Of a DNA stretch of 64,000 nt, positions 54,961 through 64,000 are shown piece by piece. The stretch's first letter is position 1, and every line of letters starts with the position of its first letter. Made by a program: the position numbers and the translations under genes. Below the pieces are notes generated by a model, which made no database searches, had not been told where the DNA came from, and saw nothing but the letters and a program-made list of their open reading frames with translations. Source of the stretch: Silene conica (Eukaryota; Streptophyta; Magnoliopsida; Caryophyllales; Caryophyllaceae). The DNA lies in the NCBI GenBank assembly GCA_029255685.2, contig CM055315.2:55709181-55773180 (forward strand), given 5' to 3'.

Positions 54961-55351
54961 CCTGTGCCTACTTCTAGGACCAATGATAGTATGGCTAAAA
55001 AAATGTATTGTTCAATGCATATCGGATAATTGCATTAATCCTTTTAGTTACTTTAGTATAATACTTAATATCATTGTTTTTTTACATACTAAGCTAACTA
55101 CTAACATTTAATGTTTTTTTTTGTGTAGCAATTTTTTTATTGGGCTCCTGAATTAGAAGCATCCGTCCGACAGAGGTACCACGAGCATCCATGTCACCCG
55201 CATCAACCAACGCATTTTCCAATTCAGAAAGAACCCATTGGTTAACCGTACTAACTGGGGCCAATTCAGCCATGGTTCTTCAACTTTTCGTAGGAGTTGA
55301 TGAGCTACCCTTGTAAGTCTAAAACAGATGCCCTTAAACAACTGAGTAATA
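54961..55351. other. Spacer between transposase pseudogene and Harbinger MITE
   Basis: May include further decayed coding sequence (55130-55250, FYWAPELEASVRQRYHEHP); nothing certain. Confidence 0.4.
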
Positions 55352-55354
55352 TAA

Positions 55355-55661
55355 GGGGTCGTTTGGTTCGGCATGGGAATATAAAATTCCCTGGAAGATT
55401 AAATTCATATGAACTTGAAAATCACGTGAATTATGTAAATGTTGTTTGGTTGATTGTAGCAACTTCAATTCATGCGGGAACTTCCACTTACCTAGAAGGT
55501 GTTAGGTAAGTAAGTTCTTACATTATGTAGGAATTAGAGTTTCATAGGAAGTTCTTATTCCCATGAATTGGGTAACCAAACAATACTCCCACTTCTCATG
55601 ATTTTCCAATTCCCATGATTTTTCCAATTGCCGTGATTTTAAAAGGCAATCAAACAACCCC
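55355..55661. mobile_element. Tourist-like (PIF/Harbinger) MITE, 307 bp
   Basis: Termini GGGGTCGTTTGGTT and AATCAAACAACCCC, with a TAA target duplication at 55352-55354 and 55662-55664. Confidence 0.88.
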
Positions 55662-55854
55662 TAATATTTCATAGAACATTGCGATATTGAATATAATAGG
55701 AAAAGATGTTTATTCTTAGTAATATCATGTATCAAACTAGCTAATCATATATTTTACTAATGCAATAGCCACATCGCTGACTTGGCATCACATAAATTTT
55801 CCAAAATCTAATGTGGCAGAAAATTAGAGCTTCTACACAATTCCAAAAAAATTT

Positions 55855-56047
55855 AAATATAACAGCCTAACTATGGAATCGAATCAAATCAAATTTTAAA
55901 AACAGAAATATTATGGAATAGAATCAAATCAAATTTGCAGTAGCCAAATATTATGGAATTATGGAATATTCTTTGATTCCATAATATTCGGAATTACAGA
56001 ATCATATATTATTCGAAATATTATGGAATGAAACCAAATCAAATTTT
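55855..56047. repeat. Local repeats of ATTATGGAAT-GAATCAAATCAAATTT
   Basis: Three imperfect direct copies and one inverted stretch (GATTCCATAATATTC near 55975). Possibly a decayed MITE. Confidence 0.5.
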
Positions 56048-57880
56048 AATTATTTTTCTATTGCAATTGTCAATCTTAATTTATTTTCCTACTTTAATGT
56101 TTTCACATATTGAAATAATTGTTACGAAATTATTAGTTATTAACTTAGAACTAGTTTTGTGACCCGTGAAATTCACAGGTTTTATTTTTATTTTGCCACT
56201 TTCTAAACTATAATGGTGCAACTTTATAATAATTAAAAAAATGTTGTACAAAGTCATTACCGAAAGAAATACTTGTCGGTTAGTTTTTAGCAAACAATAT
56301 ATTAAATTGTTGCGTAGGTATTGTATTCAAAGTAGTCAATAAATTTTGAAAAGTCTTTGGTCAGCGAATAGAAACTCTAAACACCACATAAAACAGAGAG
56401 GTAAAAACAACAAATGAAAGAAGAGCAAGAAAAATTCTCATGCGTATAGACATAAAGTGCGTCTACCTTACCAAAACCATATAAAAGATAATGTAAAGCA
56501 AATAACCCATAATTTTTACAATAGAAATACTCCGCCAGTCCACCATTTATATTGATAAAACAGTATGAACACTATAATATTAGTAACATGATCATAAGAT
56601 TGTAAGAAAACATCTGTAATATCACTTTTTGATTCATTTTAAAGTATTATATTTTAAAAACGACTCTCTTATTCCAAATTTTTGTTTTGAACTTGTTTTG
56701 TATGTATTTGAACATCTTGCTTTCGGAACATCTATCTTATGACTTCGCCCATCGTCGAGATACTTGTGAGAAGTTTAACTTAAAAAAAATTCTACAAATG
56801 ACTAATAAGCACTAAGTACTACGCACGACGAAACTAACATCGATAAAAAAATAGCTTTCATGATGATATAAGGAATATATAATAAACTTTCAAACTCTAG
56901 CCCTCCTAATAAAATCATTATGATAAAGTTGTTGACTCAATCACAAATGATCATTGAGGGGATCAATATCATCACTCCATCACCAACTATTATACAATAA
57001 GGAATTGAAATAAAGAAAATTAAATTAAAATAAAAAATAATAGTGAATTAAAATATAAAGTACACAATATATAAGAAATAAGGTCGAAAATATAATATTA
57101 TCAAATACTCCGTAAAAAAAAAGAAAAAGTAAGGGATCATACCTTCAGTAGTACAACGGAGGGTGTAATTTTTTGGTTATTTTCCTATAAACCCTCTATA
57201 CAATTATTTAAAAGGAAACTATAAAAATACAAATATTACTCCATAGCTTTATAAACAAATAATTACTTGCAAGATTTATTTCACAAAGATCACGTGACAG
57301 ACGACCTTACATAAAAGTCTAAGAAAAATTCTTACGAAAATAGTTATCTTTTACCTCGCTCTTTAACGTTGTTAGTATTTTTTACTACAGTGAGTACGTA
57401 TAAGGTACCTAACAATGAAACAAAATTATTATGAGGAGTATTTGAAGAGTCAAAAAACGATTGCTAATGACCATTTTCAATGCGTTTTCAAAGGTTAAAA
57501 GTTACTACTAAAATAACATAAATCAAAGTATAATAATGGTGAGTGAAAATAAAAAAGGTCATACCAATAATTAAATAATTATTGGTTAGATATATAGGAT
57601 AGATTTAATTGTATGGGTAAGTATGACCTATTAGTCATGTGAGATATATCATGTATTATTTGGAGAATAAGAAAAGATGACTTTATTAGTCCATTGATTT
57701 TAATATATAATATCTTTTGTTATTTATTTCTTATATTTATTTTATAAGTATACTTATAAAAAATTATATGATGATATAGTATAGATAGATGATAAGACAG
57801 GTTTAGTACGGCATAAAAGTGTCAATTTAGATGAGTTATTGATGGAATTAGTAGCGTGTGAAGGTATAATTGTATAATTA
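56048..57880. other. AT-rich non-coding region
   Basis: No gene or clear element. Holds the left copy of the 155-bp direct repeat (56586-56740) and a GACCCGTGAAATTCACAGG segment (56160-56178) that has a relative near 60578. Confidence 0.6.
56586..56740 (+). repeat. Direct repeat, left copy (at least 155 bp)
   Basis: Identical to 63846-64000 at every position visible, offset 7,260 bp; the other copy runs off the window. Confidence 0.9.
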
Positions 57881-57889
57881 CGACTTTTT

Positions 57890-59080
57890 GGTGTTGGTTG
57901 CATTTGAGAGTAATTATTGGAGTTTACATGGTTTATGGGTTGACATTCTTGACAACATGGTCCAAGCTTGATTGTGATCAATGGGCCCAACAATTGTCAA
58001 AGGTACAAGAGTTAAGCATGAACAAAGAAAGTCGAAAAATCACAACCAGAATTTGGCGCGGGTCGCGGATGTTGGGCGCGGGTCGCGGGTGAGCACGCAG
58101 GTCGCCCGTGGCTCGGCTGTTCAATGTTTTTATTTCGTTTGTTTCCAACTTTCGGCTAGTTTTTGGAATTTTCTATTTTTCTATTTTTATATTAGGATTA
58201 TTAGGTTAAGTATTTAGCTTATCCTTCACTTTTTCATTCATTCAACTTTTAGAATTGGGAAACTTCAAGAACCCTAATTTCTTTTGCTCAATAATTATGA
58301 GGAACTAATCCTCTCTTTTCTTGGATTGATAAACGGAAGCTTCAACTAATTAATTGTGAGATTGTTCTTTCTCCCTTTTATTTCTCAAGTATTGTTTATG
58401 TCTCTTGCTCGTATTTTATGATTATTGTTTTCTCTCGCTAATCTGATCAATTAGTAATTGTTAACTTTAATCTATCGCATGTTTAGAAATTGAATCCGTA
58501 ATTGTTCAATTAATCTAGACTAAAGTAGCAAGCTTTACCCTAATAATTTGTATGCGTTTCATCGTTATTAGGACAAGGTAGAGACTGAACATATAATTCG
58601 AATCGTTAACCGCCTGTGTTAAAGATCGTTGTCTTTATTGCTTCCTTGGATTGTTAATGCTATTGTTGGATTAAACCTAGACGCTTGGCTTAGATTATTC
58701 AATAATTAGGGTCTTCTAATATCGCGTTTCGACTTAGTTGACTATACTTAAGAGGAAGAAGGAAACTTGTATTTCCATAATAAAGTACTTGAGAGTAATT
58801 GACTTAAAGACAATTGAAGACCAATTAGTTTGTTGATAGTGGATGTTTATTGAACCAAGATCTTTTAATCATCTGAATTCATTCATCTTTATTGCTTGTT
58901 TAGTAGACTATAGATTATTCAATCACAAACCCCCCTTTTATTGTTACTTATTTTCTATACTATTATTCACATAAATTACATCGCCTTCTCTGTGGATCGA
59001 TCCTTATTGCCATATACTATATTAGTTTAAGGTTTGAAGTGTTATAAATATTATCTTTGGGAGCATACGACTTCGGCTCA
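57890..59080 (+). repeat. Probable old solo LTR (Athila/Tat type)
   Basis: The right part (TCTCTGTGGATCGATCCTTA, then TTATCTTTGGGAGCATACGACTTCGG) has the usual layout of an Athila-type LTR 3' half. The left part has GC-rich boxes near 58055-58110. Ends and target duplication are not certain (ACGAC flanks are possible). Confidence 0.45.
58055..58113 (+). repeat. Three GCGCGGGTCGCGG-type boxes spaced about 20 bp
   Basis: GGTCGC cores start at 58061, 58081 and 58100. Confidence 0.7.
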
Positions 59081-60801
59081 CGAATAGATGTATGAATTAA
59101 ATTAGTGTTATGTCACCATAAATTAGTATAGATAGATGTGTGAATTAAATTAGTGACTTGGTGTGATACCTAATCTTGTTTTTATTATAATATTGTAGCG
59201 GAGTTATCCTTTTAAAAGGATTTAATAGATGAAAATGTGTAATTAATTTTTGCCCCCATAAATTTCAACAGTTTATTTGAGGGAGTAAGAAAGATTTTGG
59301 AAAGTATATGAAAAATTATGACAATATATAAAGTAAATAATAATGAGAGAAAAACTAAGAAAAAAAAGTAAGGTATAAAATTTTAGTAGTGGCTTTGTCA
59401 ATTATTAGCAGTGGAAACTTAGCAAAACTAACTAAACATTTTGTTTAAAAACATACTTATGATATCATATGATTGAAACATACTTTGTAAGATTTAAGCA
59501 TAGTTGTTTTCTCTTCATTCATCCAATATTACAATTATAACAATACTATTATAATTCATAAGAACTATTACACAAATTAAAAGTAAAAATAAAAATCTCG
59601 AAGAAATATATATTTCGAGTGCTAAAATAAAATTATTTAAAGTTTTGAAAGTATTCAAAATTCAAATAGCGAATTTGAGAATGAACATTGTGTTACAACA
59701 AATAACTATAATATTTACTCTGCATACAACACTATTAAAAAGTTAAAATTGACATATTTGTAACGTAATTCAACACTTCGACTAAAATATTTGATTTATA
59801 ATCCGTTTGACAAAATACAAAATAGAATTAGAAGTTTTACCTAGAAAGATAAACTGGGTGAAAGAGTGAAAAACAGTGTAATACAACTTTATAAAATTGT
59901 CAATTAATAAATTAAGGGTTATAATATGTAATATAACATGTCAACACATAACATAGATTCATACTACCATTTTATTTTGCACATGTCATAATAAAAAAAA
60001 TCCGACAAAAAAAGAGTATTCAAACCAAAAGAAAAGTGGAAAGAATATATATTACCATTATTTTCCAATTTCATGTAATGTTATTGATATGTAAGTATGT
60101 CACACTCCTGCAATTTGATTACAAACACAAAATAATAATTAAATTAGATTTTTATTCTAACTATTAATTCAACACATAAAAACGATAAAAAAACGAAACA
60201 ATTCATTTATTTCTTTATGTATATATAATTACCCACCAACTTTCGAAATAAAAAAAATTAGGATTAGTGTGATGGTTATATAATATCATTTTTTTTAATT
60301 CATTATCACATTAATATCACCAATTTATTTAAGAGAAGAAGAAAATTTGTGAATGAAAAGTTATAAAATTTATGCTAATATAACTACAAAGTACAATAAT
60401 GGTAATTAAAAACATACTATTAAATAAAAAAAGTAGATATTAAATAGATTATGATAAATTAAGAATCAAAGTTGTGAGTGGAAACTAAAAAGTTTGTATT
60501 AATGTATTTTTTGTGCTTGTAACTAATATTTAATGTTTTTTTATATTTGTAAGCATGTAACCCATAACTAGTTTTGTGACCCGTGAGTCCGTGACATTCA
60601 CATGTTTATAGGTTTTAGTATTGTTATTTTATCGTATTGTTAATATTTGTTCGAGCAATTAGTTTATCCATTTAAATATATACAGTTTTGATTTTTGAAA
60701 TATTTAAAAGTTATTTAATTAAGGTATAATGTTTGATTATTAATCTTTTTTTTAAAATGATAAATTATCTAGTGTAAAAAGCTTAAAACATACTTTTTAA
60801 T
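59081..60801. other. AT-rich non-coding region
   Basis: A near-identical repeat GATGTRTGAATTAAATTAGTG occurs at 59087-59107 and 59136-59156. No gene seen. Confidence 0.55.
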
Positions 60802-60819
60802 TAAATTAGAGGGCTTTTA

Positions 60820-62066
60820 ATATTTGGGCTCGAATCCCAGCAGCCACAATTTAATATTTTAGAGAAGGCCAATTTCCTTTTAAGTACTTGGGTGTCCCTA
60901 TTCAACCAGGAAAACTGTCTAAAAGGGATTGCATTTCACTGACAGAAAGAATGGTGGCCAGAATAAGGAGCGTGGGTGCAAAAAAACTGTCTTATGCAGG
61001 GAGACTGACTCTTATAAACTCTGTTCTAAACTCACTCCATAACTACTGGGCTCAAATGTTTCTCTTACCCAAGAGTATAATTAACAGAGTCAGTGCTATA
61101 TGCAGAAACTATTTGTGGGCTAGCAATTCAGAATACCAAAGAGTCCCACTGGTGGCCTGGGAAAGGGTCACTCTGACCAAAGATCAGGGTGGATTAGGCA
61201 TTAAAAACAATGAGCTATGGAATGTGGCTGCAGTTGGTAAGTTAGTGAATTGGATTTATACAAAAGAGGACAGATTATGGATCAAATGGATCAGTGATGT
61301 GTACCTGAAAGAACAGCATTGGGATGACTATTGCCCTCCAAATGACTCCCCTTGGGGGTGGAAAGCTATCTGCAAAGTAAAGGAGAGAATAAAAGCTGGG
61401 TTTATCATGAATAAATGGGACTGCAATCCTAAAGGCTATACTATCAGTAGTTGCTATCAATGGATCTGTACTGATCATCCATCTCAAGACTGGGCTCCTG
61501 TGGTGTGGAATAGCTACAATATACCAAAGCATTCCATGATCACTTGGCTTAGAATTCAAGGAGGAATGAACACTATGAGCAAACTTTATAGGCTTGGTTT
61601 CTGTCTAACTGATCTATGCTGGCTTTGTCAAAGTCAATCTGAAACAATTGACCATCTGTTTGAGCATTGCATTTATTCTATCAGAGTACAAGACCTGCTG
61701 AAACACTGGTTTGGCACAAGTTTCCCTACTGTGTCCATCTTGAGTGCTGGGAATAGGAAGCAACATCAATGGAAAATACGTACTGCCATCTTTAATGCCC
61801 TCCAATATCATCTATGGGTTCAAAGAAATAATGCAAGAGTCCAAGAGAGCATCCTTAGACCAGAATGTTTAGCTGCTTGTGTGGTCACAGATGTAAGGAA
61901 TAGAATGAGGAAACATTTAGAAGGTTTAGAGGATAATACAAAAGGCTGGTTTGAGAATTGTTGCAATTGAATATAATGCCTGCCCTGGGGCTCGAACCAG
62001 GGACCTCCTGTAATCTTTCTGATTGATATATATATATATACAATACTCACATTTCACCAAAAAAAA
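60820..62066 (+). mobile_element. 5'-truncated LINE (non-LTR retrotransposon)
   Basis: An 18-bp target duplication TAAATTAGAGGGCTTTTA at 60802-60819 and 62067-62084 and a short A-rich tail ending at 62066. The coding part starts around 60855 in the C-terminal third of ORF2; 60820-60854 is extra sequence of unclear origin. Confidence 0.9.
60855..61970 (+). pseudogene. LINE ORF2 C-terminus (RT tail and zf-RVT domain)
   Basis: Open for about 371 codons after truncation. Starts in the end of the reverse transcriptase region (FPFKYLGVPIQ, LSYAGRLTLINSVL, YLWASN, VAWERVT, GGLGIKN). It continues to the zinc-binding zf-RVT domain (WNSYNIPKHSMITWL and the LCWLCQSQSETIDHLFEHC cluster of Cys/His). No endonuclease or RT catalytic FADD box is present, so it is a dead-on-arrival copy, yet its remaining frame has no stop, suggesting a recent insertion. 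Confidence 0.88.
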
Positions 62067-62084
62067 TAAATTAGAGGGCTTTTA

Positions 62085-64000
62085 TCTTAATATTTTATTT
62101 CTTATATTTTTTTTTTTTTGCGGGAAAAAAAAAAATATAAGAAAGTAATAGCATAGTTATGAAGTTTAATAAATGCTAGTCTTAATATATCATCTATATC
62201 AATTTGTCAAAAATCCTAAATTTTAATTGTTGCAAAAATTGATAAAAGAAGTTAAATAGTAACCTACTACAAATGGTAAAGGAAACCAAAAAGTCATCCT
62301 ATTAAATAAAAGAAATAAAAGTTAAATAAATATTTAGTTAATAACCAGATTTAGGAGAGGAAAATAAATAGTTTGTATTAATTTATTTTTTTGCTCGCAA
62401 CTAACATTTTTTAATTTTTAATTTTTATTTATAAGCACGTGAGACGTGATTTTAGATATGACTTTATTTTTAATAACACATGACATAGTAAGATACTTAG
62501 TATTGTCTTTTTAACATCGATGCTCAAAAGTGATGAACTTTGATTGATATTTATGTCTATCTTAAATTTGATAATAAGAATAATAGAAAAAAAATGCTCA
62601 AAAGTCATAAAACGTATCCTCAATTGTTTATAGTTTTTTGATAGAGGCAAAATTTGTAAGCAATAATTTTTCTTATCAACATCGTCAACAGAATTGTATA
62701 TGCCACTAATGTGTCTTATCTATCTATTCACATGAGTTAAGTGGGTTAAGGTTTTAAATTAACTATATAGTTTTTTTTATTTTTTTATGTAAGTTCCATT
62801 GTTTGGTTATGAAATATTCATCACATCAAACTTCATCGTACACATTTGTTTTGTTCAAATTTATAGGCTATCGAGATTTGTGGCATTAATAAGATAGTTA
62901 GTCTTGTCATTTTATAATATTGTATAAATCAATAAATAACTCAATTGATATTTTACAATATAATATAAATAAATGAAGAATCTAGTAATCAATATAGATG
63001 AATTATGTATTAACCAATATAAAAATGTCATGTGAATTTAAATTAAATGCTTTAAGTAACCTTTTAACTATATTGTAAGTATAAATATTAATAATAATGT
63101 ACATTTAGTCATTATTCATATCAATAAGAATTATTTTGTCCAACTTGTTAATACAATTGAGATCTTTGTAACTCCAATTTCATTTTATGAGAGCTATTTT
63201 TCAAATGGAGAATGATGAATAAAAAGATAACACATACAAAAATAAAACATACACTTTAAAGTTTATGAAATACTAATTTTTTTCATGAAACTTAAAATAA
63301 TTAATCATTAACATTCATGTTGTCAATCTTGTAGTTAGTTTATAATATAAAATTGAGAGAAATATATGGGAGTATTTGTTTAAGCAATTATAGTATTCCC
63401 TTCTTCATATAGTTTTCTTTCTCCAATGAAGCATCCTACAAAAAAATATCCACTGAGCAATTAATAACAAATAAAACGGTTGAATTTGAATTATTTAATA
63501 TTACATTATAATTATTTAATTTAAATTTTTCCTTAAATAATTATATAAATTTGACATTGAATAATAAAAATATAAGTATAATTACCTTTAAAAAGCACAA
63601 CTCCAGAAATCTTGATAGCTCCTAAATAACAACAAAACAATATATATGTGAAGTTCAAAAATGTCATAGTACGTCATAACCAATAGAAATTAAACAAAAA
63701 AAAAACAATGATAAGAATGATTATTTACACATACAATTCTCTCGGTGATGAGGTAAACAAAATATTGGCTTGAATTTGGCTTACAAATGTTGTCTTCCAT
63801 CAAATATTTATAGCCAATTTATGATGCATTTTATGACTTTTGAAGACATGATCATAAGATTGTAAGAAAACATCTGTAATATCACTTTTTGATTCATTTT
63901 AAAGTATTATATTTTAAAAACGACTCTCTTATTCCAAATTTTTGTTTTGAACTTGTTTTGTATGTATTTGAACATCTTGCTTTCGGAACATCTATCTTAT
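62085..64000. other. AT-rich non-coding region
   Basis: No gene or clear transposon. A/T runs near 62107-62140. The right copy of the 155-bp direct repeat occupies 63846-64000. Confidence 0.6.
63846..64000 (+). repeat. Direct repeat, right copy (continues past window)
   Basis: Identical to 56586-56740 as far as visible. Confidence 0.9.

Noticed and set aside
57890..59080. Exact boundaries for the probable solo LTR
   Set aside because: Candidate duplications (ACGAC or TTGGTG) do not fit TG...CA ends convincingly, so only an approximate span is given.

Overview
The window is nuclear DNA of a flowering plant, most likely a eudicot, from a region built almost entirely of transposable elements. 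The evidence is Athila-type and Tekay-type Ty3/gypsy elements, a Ty1/copia element, and CACTA, MULE, hAT and Harbinger DNA transposons. There is also LINE debris and a plant-mobile-domain (PMD) pseudogene. No intact host gene, tRNA, rRNA or CRISPR array was seen. The species cannot be named from the sequence.

Layout. (1) 1-7784: a MULE transposase pseudogene (+) is broken by Athila-like element 2 (-, right end 6456). Element 2 is itself broken by Athila-like element 1 (-, right end 3442); the left ends of both lie outside the window. (2) 7785-53084: one decayed Tekay-type chromovirus (element A, +) inserted in the end of the MULE. It holds six direct insertions and one nested insertion: non-autonomous element C (7910-14165) and non-autonomous element B (16745-24851) in its 5' LTR; a CACTA element (25302-28693), Tekay element D (29097-48245) and a Tekay solo LTR, E (48586-51517), in its gag; and a hAT MITE (52203-52629) before its reverse transcriptase. 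An intact Ty1/copia element, F (29292-37981), sits in the 3' LTR of D. For every retroelement in the stack with both ends present, the flanking 5-bp target duplications match. (3) 53085-64000: AT-rich debris with the PMD pseudogene carrying a LINE fragment (16-bp target duplication), an En/Spm-type transposase pseudogene, a Harbinger MITE, a probable old solo LTR, and a 5'-truncated LINE with an 18-bp target duplication.

How the parts relate. A and D are copies of one chromovirus family; D is nearly complete (gag, protease, reverse transcriptase, RNase H, integrase, chromodomain) apart from a 1-nt frameshift. B and C share LTRs, a tRNA-Asp primer site and a 3' region but lack polymerase genes, so they would depend on an autonomous relative. 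F is the only element that looks fully coding-competent.

The most unusual signals are structural. In the Athila-like elements, 12-bp inverted-repeat boxes (GGTCG-RY-CGACC) occur as dyads with a 9-nt spacer, giving 21-bp spacing, or two helical turns. I found 31 such dyads in LTRs, 3' regions and even in frame inside gag, where they encode GRPTxxxGRPT. The unrelated copia element F has the same 21-bp layout with different arms (ACTCG-AT-CGAGT), and solo LTR E has GCGCA...TGCGC boxes spaced 20 and 21 bp. Separately, the Tekay LTRs carry an array of about ten hairpins with a nearly constant 24-nt loop and stems that change sequence from unit to unit but stay paired.
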